IMG/VR virus record: IMGVR_UViG_3300010885_027842
Span: 1-34,599 of that record
Length of the DNA stretch: 34,599 bases
Strand: one strand, 5' to 3'
Source of the DNA: a virus
The position numbers were made by a program, and so were the translations under genes. Of the stretch, positions 28,008 to 33,382 are shown one piece after another; positions within the stretch are counted from its first letter, which is position 1; each line of letters starts with the position of its first letter. The notes beneath the pieces are model-generated. The model saw only the letters and a list, made by a program, of their open reading frames with translations, searched no databases and was not told the origin of the DNA.

Positions 28008-28031
28008 TCACAGGGCGGCACATGAGCCGCC
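28008..28031 (+). repeat. leader element copy 2
   Basis: TCACAGGGCGGCACATGAGCCGCC resembles the leader at 27685-27710. Here the hairpin is GGCGGC/GCCGCC with a 6-nt loop. It lies between the repeat-protein gene and the next gene's SD. Confidence 0.5.
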
Positions 28032-28068
28032 TTGGCCCCGGCACCACGCCGGACAGAGGGAGAGATAC

Positions 28069-28281
28069 ATGACCGCTTCATCAAACTTGGATAATGTCAC
28101 AAGCGTTTTCGCTACAGACTTGCCGGTGCCGAGCAACCTCCATCAAGGCGTCCTTCACTTTAGGGACGCGAACGGCAACCGCTTCGACGTGTTTATGCCC
28201 TACGCCACTGCCGACGCGATGGCGCGGGCCTTTCAGGTCGCAACCAGCGAGCCGCAGTCCGCACAGGACGACGCAGCATGA
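28069..28281 (+). CDS. 70-residue protein of unknown function
   Basis: The product starts MTASSNLDNVTSVFATDLPVPSNLHQGVLHF, with a likely strand pair (GVLHFRDANGNRFDVFMPY) and a helix (ATADAMARAFQVATSE). An extended GAGGGAGAG purine-rich SD precedes the ATG at 28069; an in-frame start at 27985 has none and reads as out-of-frame sequence. It ends in an ATGA overlap with the small membrane protein. No family recognised. Confidence 0.65.
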   Translation: MTASSNLDNVTSVFATDLPVPSNLHQGVLHFRDANGNRFDVFMPYATADAMARAFQVATSEPQSAQDDAA

Positions 28282-28367
28282 AGGCCCTGATCTTTTTGGC
28301 CGATGCGCTGATTGTGGCCGGGTTCTTCGGCGCGCTTTGGCTGATGCTGGCGGTGACGCCGTCATGA
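28278..28367 (+). CDS. 29-residue single-TM protein
   Basis: This very short gene is coupled at both ends by ATGA (28278-28281 and 28364-28367). Apart from MK at the start and TPS at the end, the product is one hydrophobic helix (ALIFLADALIVAGFFGALW, then LMLAV). Exact coupling in a packed operon supports it. Small early membrane proteins of phages can affect host membranes or exclude other phages; nothing specific can be read here. Confidence 0.6.
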   Translation: MKALIFLADALIVAGFFGALWLMLAVTPS

Positions 28368-28855
28368 CTGAATACGCCATTGGAAAAAACCGGCTGACGT
28401 ACAACTCAGAGACAGGACTGTTTACTTGGCCGCGCACAAACCATGTTGCTGGGTCGCTGGCCCGCGATGGATACCGCAAGGTTTGCGTTGATAACAAGAT
28501 TTTCAACGCTCACAAGCTGGCGTGGTGTCTTGTGTATGGGGAAATGCCCACGCAGGCGCTTGACCATATAAATGGCGCTCGCGACGACAACAGGATTGCA
28601 AATCTGCGGCTGGCTACCCCGTCCGAAAATGCACAGAACAAACGGTCATCGCCTGCAGGGAAGCGAACAAAAGCCCCGCTAGGCGTTACCTTTCACAAGA
28701 AGTGCCAAAAATATCAGGCTCAAATCATGGTAGGCGGCTGTTCGCATTACCTCGGCCTTTATGAATCACCGGAAGACGCACACGCCGCCTATTTGGCAGC
28801 AAAGCGCAATCTTCATCCATTTGCCGACCTTACAGCACAAAGGGGAACGCCATGA
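28364..28855 (+). CDS. HNH endonuclease with AP2-like DNA-binding domain
   Basis: The product is 163 residues. The HNH part (about 40-88) reads AHKLAWCLVYGEMPTQALDHINGARDDNRIANLRLATPSENAQNK, with the DH, N and N of the HNH_3 type. It is followed by an AP2-like domain (about 108-150: GVTFHKKCQKYQAQI, YLGLYESPEDAHAAYLAAKR). Free-standing homing endonucleases of phages have this layout. Its start overlaps the 29-residue gene (ATGA), so it is neatly fitted into the operon, unlike a fresh insertion. The longer in-frame start at 28094 would overlap two other genes. Confidence 0.85.
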   Translation: MTEYAIGKNRLTYNSETGLFTWPRTNHVAGSLARDGYRKVCVDNKIFNAHKLAWCLVYGEMPTQALDHINGARDDNRIANLRLATPSENAQNKRSSPAGKRTKAPLGVTFHKKCQKYQAQIMVGGCSHYLGLYESPEDAHAAYLAAKRNLHPFADLTAQRGTP

Positions 28856-29706
28856 GCGCCTATATCCTGCGATCATGTGACAGCAACTTGCAGTCACGCG
28901 GCGGCTTTCAATGGCCCGAAAGCGGCCCCGTAGAGGCCCCGGACTGGAACCCACAACCGGAATGCGGAAATGGCCTGCACGGCTTTCTTTGGGGCAATGG
29001 CAATGGCAGCTTTGCCAATTATGCAGACACTTCCCGCTGGATTGTCGCCAAAGTGGACGAGTGGGTTGATCTTGGCGGCAAGGTGAAGTTTCCCCGCGCG
29101 GATGTCGTATTTGTCGGCCAGCGCAATGAAGCGGCTGCGGAAATTGTCCGCCTTGGCGCGACCGGCGCGGTTATCGGGTATAACGCCACGGCAGGCGAAT
29201 ACGGCACGGCCACGGCAGGCAACGGAGGCACGGCCACGGCAGGCAACAGAGGCACGGCCACGGCAGGCAACGGAGGCACGGCCACGGCAGGCAACGGAGG
29301 CACCATCGTTATTCAGTGGTATGACGGCAATCGCTTTCGTCTTGCCGTTGGCTACACCAATGAGTCCGTTAAACCCAACACGGCATATCGCTGTGAACGC
29401 GGGAAGTTTGTCGAACAAGGCGGTGGCAGCATGACCACAACCGAAACCCACTTCAACATAGGAGGTCCGCACGGCGGCGCATGGTTTGAGGCCAAAATCC
29501 AATACGACTATTATTGGGACGGCGAAAGCGGCGGCGTGTCGGTGTCGTACATGTGGTTCCGGCACCCTGCCGTTAAGGGCAAGCCGGAATTTGAGTGGCA
29601 GGAAAACCCGCTGCTCGAACAACTGCTGGATACCGAAGATTTGCGCCTGTCCCTGCTCGAAGAATACGAGGGCGCGGCGCGGTCCTATGCGGAGGCTGCG
29701 GAATGA
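28852..29706 (+). CDS. DUF7666-like repeat protein fused to a second domain
   Basis: This 284-residue protein has two parts. Residues 1-190 resemble DUF7666: CGNGLHGFLWGNGNG, VVFVGQRNEAAAEIVRLGA, then an octapeptide-repeat stretch and GTIVIQWYDGNRFRLAVGYTN. After KFVEQ comes a GGGS linker and then MTTTETHFNIGG, starting about 92 residues that look like a separate small protein (PEFEWQENPLLEQLLDTEDLRLSLLEEYEG). The Met at 29431 follows an SD-like AAGGCGGTGG, so a shorter product may also be made. Coupled by ATGA to both neighbours. Function unknown. Confidence 0.65.
   Translation: MSAYILRSCDSNLQSRGGFQWPESGPVEAPDWNPQPECGNGLHGFLWGNGNGSFANYADTSRWIVAKVDEWVDLGGKVKFPRADVVFVGQRNEAAAEIVRLGATGAVIGYNATAGEYGTATAGNGGTATAGNRGTATAGNGGTATAGNGGTIVIQWYDGNRFRLAVGYTNESVKPNTAYRCERGKFVEQGGGSMTTTETHFNIGGPHGGAWFEAKIQYDYYWDGESGGVSVSYMWFRHPAVKGKPEFEWQENPLLEQLLDTEDLRLSLLEEYEGAARSYAEAAE
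29203..29298 (+). repeat. 24-base tandem repeat, four copies
   Basis: Four contiguous 24-base units (ggcacggccacggcaggcaa plus cgga, or caga in copy two), encoding Gly-Thr-Ala-Thr-Ala-Gly-Asn-Gly/Arg. A partial unit precedes them. High identity suggests recent slippage, and the in-frame length keeps the protein intact. There are no spacers, so it is not a CRISPR array. Confidence 0.85.
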
Positions 29707-29858
29707 ACATCGCAACTGAGATTGCAGACACGCCTATCGGCTCAATCTGGTCGGCTTGGCTTTCCGAATTGGGCGATGCCAGCCCGCACGGCATTGGCGA
29801 TACGGAGTCCGATGCGATTGCCGATTTGCGGAAACAGATAGAGGAAACAGACGAATGA
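29703..29858 (+). CDS. 51-residue acidic protein of unknown function
   Basis: The product starts MNIATEIADTPIGSIWSAWLSELGD, with a helix (ESDAIADLRKQIEETDE) at its end. Net charge is negative. Overlaps by ATGA at both ends (29703-29706, 29855-29858). Small acidic early proteins sometimes mimic DNA or inhibit host enzymes, but no motif supports that here. Confidence 0.6.
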   Translation: MNIATEIADTPIGSIWSAWLSELGDASPHGIGDTESDAIADLRKQIEETDE

Positions 29859-30004
29859 CACCCGCAACCGAAGCATTTGCCCGCACTATGGCAATCCAAG
29901 CTATCGGCTATTGGCGCACCGGCAAAATGCCAAAGACGCACGCCTATCACCGCCGCTATGCGTTGGCACTGCTCCGCATGATCCGTACGGGGGTCATCGA
30001 ATGA
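29855..30004 (+). CDS. 49-residue basic protein of unknown function
   Basis: The product starts MTPATEAFARTMAIQAIGYWRTGKM and is helical and basic (HRRYALALLRMIRTG). It overlaps both neighbours by ATGA, which decides start and stop. No family recognised. Confidence 0.6.
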   Translation: MTPATEAFARTMAIQAIGYWRTGKMPKTHAYHRRYALALLRMIRTGVIE

Positions 30005-30225
30005 CCGGCCTGCCCCGGATCAGCCGCATGTCCCGCCCCCGCACCCCGTGGGCAATCTTTGTCATTGGCGGCATGGAACGGCTGACCCGCTCTTTGATGG
30101 AAGGCGACGAATTTGACGCGGAAGCCCTGAATGACATGCACTCGCTGGCAATGCGGGCGAGTGCTTTTGTGAACGCGCTGGAAGCCCGCAAAAAAGCGGC
30201 GGGCGTTGTGGTGGAGGAAGAATGA
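30001..30225 (+). CDS. 74-residue helical protein of unknown function
   Basis: The product starts MTGLPRISRMSRPRTPWAIFVIGGMERLTRSLMEGDEFDAEALNDMHSLAMRASAF and ends in a charged tail (VVVEEE). It shares ATGA with the previous gene and overlaps the Rad52-like gene by 4 nt (30222-30225). It could be an accessory to the recombination proteins by position only. Confidence 0.6.
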   Translation: MTGLPRISRMSRPRTPWAIFVIGGMERLTRSLMEGDEFDAEALNDMHSLAMRASAFVNALEARKKAAGVVVEEE

Positions 30226-30893
30226 TGGATTGGGACACGATCAGCATTGCGCTGAACAAGAAGCTGGACCCGGCAGCAGTCAAGCCGCCGCCGAAAGGCA
30301 AATTTGGCGAATATGTCGATGCATACCATGTGATTTCCGAGGCCAACCGCATCTTCGGCAACGGCGGCTGGTCCTACACCATCACGCGGCTGCAAGAAAC
30401 GCACCGCGCCGAATTGGAACTTATGGGGAACAACAACAAGCCGTACAAGCAATTCCGGTGCAGCTTCCTTTGCACGGTCAAAGTCCAGGTTGGCGATACC
30501 TTCCGCGAAGGGTCCGCCGTGGGCATGGGTTCCGGCAAGATCGACAACATGGGCGACGTGATTGAAAGCGCCGTCAAGGAAGCCGAAACGGACGCACTCA
30601 AGCGCGCCCTGCGCAGCTACGGCAACACCTTCGGGCTGGCCCTCTATGACAAGAGCCAATCCAATGTCGGGGTCGATGCTACCGAAGCCGAAATTGAAAC
30701 AGCCGTCGATGTGCTGTCACGGGCCGCAAGCCTGTCGATGCTCCGCGACCTGTTCACCGGCTACTACACCGACATGCGCCACGTCGCCGATAACCCCCGC
30801 GTGGTTGCGGCGAAGGAACGGCGCAAGTCCGAATTGATGACGCCATTCTCCCCGGCAGGACCGGACGAAGGCGATCAACATAGCGCGCATTGA
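30222..30893 (+). CDS. Rad52/Rad22-type single-strand annealing protein
   Basis: This 223-residue protein carries the Rad52 core: PPKGKFGEYVDAYHVISEANRIFGNGGWSY, then FREGSAVGMGSGKIDNMGDVIESAVKEAETDALKRALRSYGNTFGLALYD. The last segment, with 'AETDALKRALR.FG..FG', is the Rad52 family signature. It binds single strands and anneals complementary DNA, driving phage recombination and mosaicism. The C-terminus (after 160) is helical and acidic and may contact partners. An SSB-like gene follows 20 nt later. Confidence 0.9.
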   Translation: MMDWDTISIALNKKLDPAAVKPPPKGKFGEYVDAYHVISEANRIFGNGGWSYTITRLQETHRAELELMGNNNKPYKQFRCSFLCTVKVQVGDTFREGSAVGMGSGKIDNMGDVIESAVKEAETDALKRALRSYGNTFGLALYDKSQSNVGVDATEAEIETAVDVLSRAASLSMLRDLFTGYYTDMRHVADNPRVVAAKERRKSELMTPFSPAGPDEGDQHSAH

Positions 30894-30913
30894 TGTAAAA
30901 CAGGAGATCACAA

Positions 30914-31270
30914 ATGAATACCCGCGTCTTGAAAGAACTGGCCGTGGCAGTATCAACTTATGAGGACCGCGCCACCGGCCAGCAAAAGACCCGATACAAG
31001 AATATCGGCGTCATGATGGAAAGCACCAATGACCGGGGGGAACAAAACACGTTCCTAATGCTGGATCGGTCATTCAATCCCGCTGGCGTTGCCTTCAAGC
31101 CGGGAAGCGACAAAATTCTTGTCAGCATGTTTGACCCGAAACCGAGGGACGGCCAAGACGACAATGTATCACGCCGCGATACGGCCCGTCAGGCACCGGA
31201 TGGATATGGCGCGGGCGGACGGCCCAATCTGGATGATTCGATCCCATTTGCCCCCGAGTGGCGCATCTGA
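30914..31270 (+). CDS. SSB-like partner of the annealing protein
   Basis: This 118-residue protein has an N-terminal compact beta domain (VAVSTYEDRATGQQKTRYKNIGVMMESTNDRGEQNTFLMLDRSF, then KILVSMFDPK), a disordered middle and a tail with DDSIPF. DDxIPF at the end is the tip by which SSB proteins recruit partners; here six residues follow it. I infer single-strand DNA binding from this and from the Rad52-like neighbour. AGGAG lies 7 nt before the ATG. Confidence 0.55.
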   Translation: MNTRVLKELAVAVSTYEDRATGQQKTRYKNIGVMMESTNDRGEQNTFLMLDRSFNPAGVAFKPGSDKILVSMFDPKPRDGQDDNVSRRDTARQAPDGYGAGGRPNLDDSIPFAPEWRI

Positions 31271-31306
31271 ATACCGCGCACGTCTCCTCCCCGTAGCGCG
31301 GGAAAA

Positions 31307-31339
31307 CCCCCGGCACTGTCTCCTTCCCGGTGCCGGGGG
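31307..31339. terminator. 10-bp GC hairpin after the SSB-like gene
   Basis: CCCCCGGCAC (31307-31316) pairs perfectly with GTGCCGGGGG (31330-31339) over a 13-nt loop, in the 89-base gap before the next gene. On the plus strand no T-run follows, so it may only attenuate. On the minus strand TTTT follows, so it could stop leftward antisense transcripts. Its right arm belongs to the leader that is duplicated at 31556. Confidence 0.5.
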
Positions 31340-31366
31340 CAACTAAACAAAAGGAACGCATGATGC
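31331..31366 (+). repeat. duplicated leader, copy 1
   Basis: These 36 bases cover the end of the hairpin, the AAAGGAAC SD and the first codons of the first DUF551-like gene. They recur as 37 bases at 31556-31592, differing at three places. The repeat shows that the two following genes arose by tandem duplication with their leader. Confidence 0.8.
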
Positions 31367-31608
31367 TGCGACCGATGGACACGGCCCCGAGGGATGGGAC
31401 GCTCTTCCTGATGTACCGGAATGATTTGCCGCCGATTGTCTTGAATTGGCCGGAAGGATATAGCCAAGGGACTTGGCACTGGTTTCAAGGCATAAATTGC
31501 TGGCGCGGCGTGGGCCACCCGATTGAAGGCATCGGATGGATGCCCATTCCTGCGGTGCCGGGGGCAACTGAAACGAAAGGAACGCATGATGCAATGGCAA
31601 CCGATTGA
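31360..31608 (+). CDS. DUF551-like protein, copy 1
   Basis: This 82-residue protein starts MMLRPMDTAPRDGTLFLMYRNDLPP and ends its domain with GHPIEGIGWMPIP. 'M.TAP.DG....L' plus a C-terminal 'W.P.P' is the DUF551-like pattern of small phage proteins. Its last 17 or so residues (PGATETKGTHDAMATD) are just the next gene's leader read in this frame. SD: AAAGGAAC. Function of the family is unknown. Confidence 0.7.
   Translation: MMLRPMDTAPRDGTLFLMYRNDLPPIVLNWPEGYSQGTWHWFQGINCWRGVGHPIEGIGWMPIPAVPGATETKGTHDAMATD
31556..31592 (+). repeat. duplicated leader, copy 2
   Basis: This is the second copy of the leader (see 31331-31366), now inside the 3' end of copy 1. It supplies the SD and start of copy 2. 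One extra base shifts the frame relative to the first copy. Confidence 0.8.
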
Positions 31609-31825
31609 AACCGCGCCGAAGGACGGGACGCGGGTTATTCTTTTTCGCCCCACGGCGCGCTCTTGGGCGCAGATCATCACCGGAAAATTTAATCTGGACA
31701 TCTATGCAAGCAAGATGCGCCCGTATTGGGATACTGACATTTCCATTCTGGAAGGCAAGAGCGCAACAAGATCGAACGCGCCGACCCATTGGATGCCGCT
31801 GCCGGAGCCGCCATGCGCCGAGTAA
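31586..31825 (+). CDS. DUF551-like protein, copy 2
   Basis: This 79-residue protein starts MMQWQPIETAPKDGTRVILFRPTARSW and ends THWMPLPEPPCAE. The motif order is as in copy 1, but the sequence between has diverged (FNLDIYASKMRPYWDTD). The ATG at 31586 follows GAAAGGAAC. It overlaps copy 1 by 23 nt and NinB by 13 nt. Divergence despite a conserved leader suggests different tasks or targets. Confidence 0.75.
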   Translation: MMQWQPIETAPKDGTRVILFRPTARSWAQIITGKFNLDIYASKMRPYWDTDISILEGKSATRSNAPTHWMPLPEPPCAE

Positions 31826-32196
31826 TCACCATCCGGGGCATATCCGACCGCGCCAACCTGCACTGTTGGGTTGACGCCGCGCCCATTGGGTTCCGCGTGG
31901 AGTTTAAGGAACCGACGCGCAGCTTGGCTCAGAATGACCGCCTCTGGGCAATGCTGGCAATCATCGCCAAGGAAGCGCGGATTAACGGCATGGCCTATGA
32001 CGCCGACGCGTGGAAGTGCATCTTCATGAAAGCAATGGGCAAGGAAGCGCAATTCCTGCCGACACTGGACGGGACGCAATTCTTCCCTACCGGGTTCCGG
32101 TCATCGGATTTGTCGGTCAAGGAAATGTCCGATCTGCAAACGTCGATTGAGGTATATGCGGCGGAACAGGGGATTGAGTTGGAGAAGGCGGCATGA
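31813..32196 (+). CDS. ninB: NinB-type recombination protein
   Basis: The product is 127 residues. RVEFKEPTRSLAQNDRLWAMLAIIAKEA, then DADAWKCIFMKAMG, then GFRSSDLSVKEMSDLQTSIEVYAAEQGIEL follow lambda NinB (Orf) closely: 'TRS..QN..LWAMLA', 'W...F', and 'L...EM.DL...I..YAAE.GI'. NinB binds single strands and replaces RecFOR functions in phage recombination. ATG 31813 was chosen because it gives the family's usual beginning. ATGA couples it to the next gene. Confidence 0.85.
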   Translation: MRRVITIRGISDRANLHCWVDAAPIGFRVEFKEPTRSLAQNDRLWAMLAIIAKEARINGMAYDADAWKCIFMKAMGKEAQFLPTLDGTQFFPTGFRSSDLSVKEMSDLQTSIEVYAAEQGIELEKAA

Positions 32197-32567
32197 CTGA
32201 ATACAGTGACGATTTCAAGGCGCAGTATCCCAAGGATTATGGGCCGTCGTTTCGATGCAGGAAGCCGGATTATGCGCGGTGTGCAGAAAGTGTTTCCGAT
32301 GGTGGGCGCATGGTCACATCAAGCCAATGCAGCCGCAAAAACGGACACGGCCCCGGCGGCGCTTTCTGCAAACAGCATGACCCCGTTGCCATTGCTGCAA
32401 AGCGTGTAGCAAGGGACGCAGCTTTGAAGCGGGAATGGGATCAAAAGGCTCGAGAGTCCGCGTTTACCGCAGAATCGAAAGCGGCGATCCGCGCGATTGC
32501 CGAAGGCCACAATGACCCAATGACGCTGGCCCGTGAAATTCTTGCCCGGTATGAGGGAAAGGCATGA
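32193..32567 (+). CDS. Cys/His-containing protein of unknown function
   Basis: This 124-residue protein starts MTEYSDDFKAQYPKDYGPSFRC, with RCRKPDYARC, SSQCSRKNGHGPGGAFCKQHDP and then a helical tail (ESKAAIRAIAEGHNDPMTLAREILARYE). The Cys and His spacing in the middle could bind one zinc ion. It lies between NinB and a Ref-like nuclease, with ATGA overlaps at both ends, so a role in recombination is plausible. Family not recognised. Confidence 0.6.
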   Translation: MTEYSDDFKAQYPKDYGPSFRCRKPDYARCAESVSDGGRMVTSSQCSRKNGHGPGGAFCKQHDPVAIAAKRVARDAALKREWDQKARESAFTAESKAAIRAIAEGHNDPMTLAREILARYEGKA

Positions 32568-32908
32568 CCTTCAACCGGTGGACCGAACCGAACTTCAAGC
32601 CGCCGAAGATCAAGAACGGCACGGTGGCGGGATTGAAGCACATGGGCCGGGTAAAGCAGCTTCCTTGCGTGTGTTGCGGGGCCACCCCGACAAGCGCGCA
32701 TCATTGTATCAGCGGGCGCTATTCCCAAGCTAAGGCCAGCGACTATGACACGATTCCGCTGTGCTACGAACACCACCAAGGGGCCACGGGTATCCACGCG
32801 AACAAGGCCGCATGGGAAGCGACGTATGGACTGGACACCGAATATCTTGCTGTAACTAGGGATATGCTGGCGGGCGAGTATGTATCGCCCTGGGCAAGCG
32901 GGGCCTAG
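32564..32908 (+). CDS. Ref-like HNH nuclease
   Basis: The product is 114 residues. LPCVCCGATPTSAHHCISGRYSQAKASDYDTIPLCYEHHQGATGIHANKAAWEATYGLDTEYL contains CxxC, the HH of an HNH site and the second zinc/HNH part CYEHH, with the 'G.H..K..W...YG' ending. This matches the Ref family (recombination enhancement, phage P1), a nuclease guided by RecA filaments. It follows NinB in a recombination block, which fits. Confidence 0.8.
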   Translation: MTFNRWTEPNFKPPKIKNGTVAGLKHMGRVKQLPCVCCGATPTSAHHCISGRYSQAKASDYDTIPLCYEHHQGATGIHANKAAWEATYGLDTEYLAVTRDMLAGEYVSPWASGA

Positions 32909-32935
32909 CCTTGGCGAACAACGGAGGGAAGGCGA

Positions 32936-33382
32936 ATGACTGAGATATCAAAGGTTGATGTGCGGGTGAAGCGGGAATGGAGCCGTATACTTCGCAACGG
33001 ACTTACCGATTTGGAAAAGATGCTGGGAGACCGCATCAAAGCCCTGACGGCAGAACTCGCCGAACATGCAGACGCGCGGACACAAATCGACCACCGCCTT
33101 GAGGAACTTGTGGGGCAGGTTGACGCCCTGACGGCAGAGCGGGACAAGTGGAAAGGCGCTCATGAAGAGGCATGTAAACATTGGCTCACGCAGTGTGAAA
33201 ACGCGATTATCCAGCGCAATGCGGCAGAGGCAGACAACGCGCGGCTGCGGGAGGCGCTAAAGGAACAAATTCACATCCGGCAGAATTGCCACCTAATGCC
33301 GTGCGCCGCGCCGGGAAATGATAGCTGCGAGTGCGAAAGGATGTACCGCCGCGCCCTCAACACCGGAAAGGAAACCAAATGA
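32936..33382 (+). CDS. coiled-coil protein of unknown function
   Basis: This 148-residue protein is dominated by a long charged helix (about residues 12-108) with heptad-like spacing (DLEKMLGDRIKALTAELAEHA, QIDHRLEELVGQVDALTAER). A short Cys-containing end (NCHLMPCAAPGNDSCECERMYRRALNTGKE) may bind metal. GGAGGG precedes the ATG. ATGA links it to the next gene. The CEC motif and the NTGKE ending recur in that gene. Confidence 0.65.
   Translation: MTEISKVDVRVKREWSRILRNGLTDLEKMLGDRIKALTAELAEHADARTQIDHRLEELVGQVDALTAERDKWKGAHEEACKHWLTQCENAIIQRNAAEADNARLREALKEQIHIRQNCHLMPCAAPGNDSCECERMYRRALNTGKETK

Noticed and set aside
29203-29298. possible CRISPR array
   Set aside because: The 24-base units are contiguous without spacers and in frame inside a gene; simple tandem repeat.
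28894-29715. 273-residue minus-strand open frame with RASVACRG repeats
   Set aside because: Repeats are the antisense reading of the 24-base tandem repeat in the DUF7666-like gene; no start signal or neighbours on that strand.
31307-31339. intrinsic terminator for the early operon
   Set aside because: Strong stem but no T-run on the plus strand, and genes continue without another promoter that I can see; kept only as a possible attenuator.
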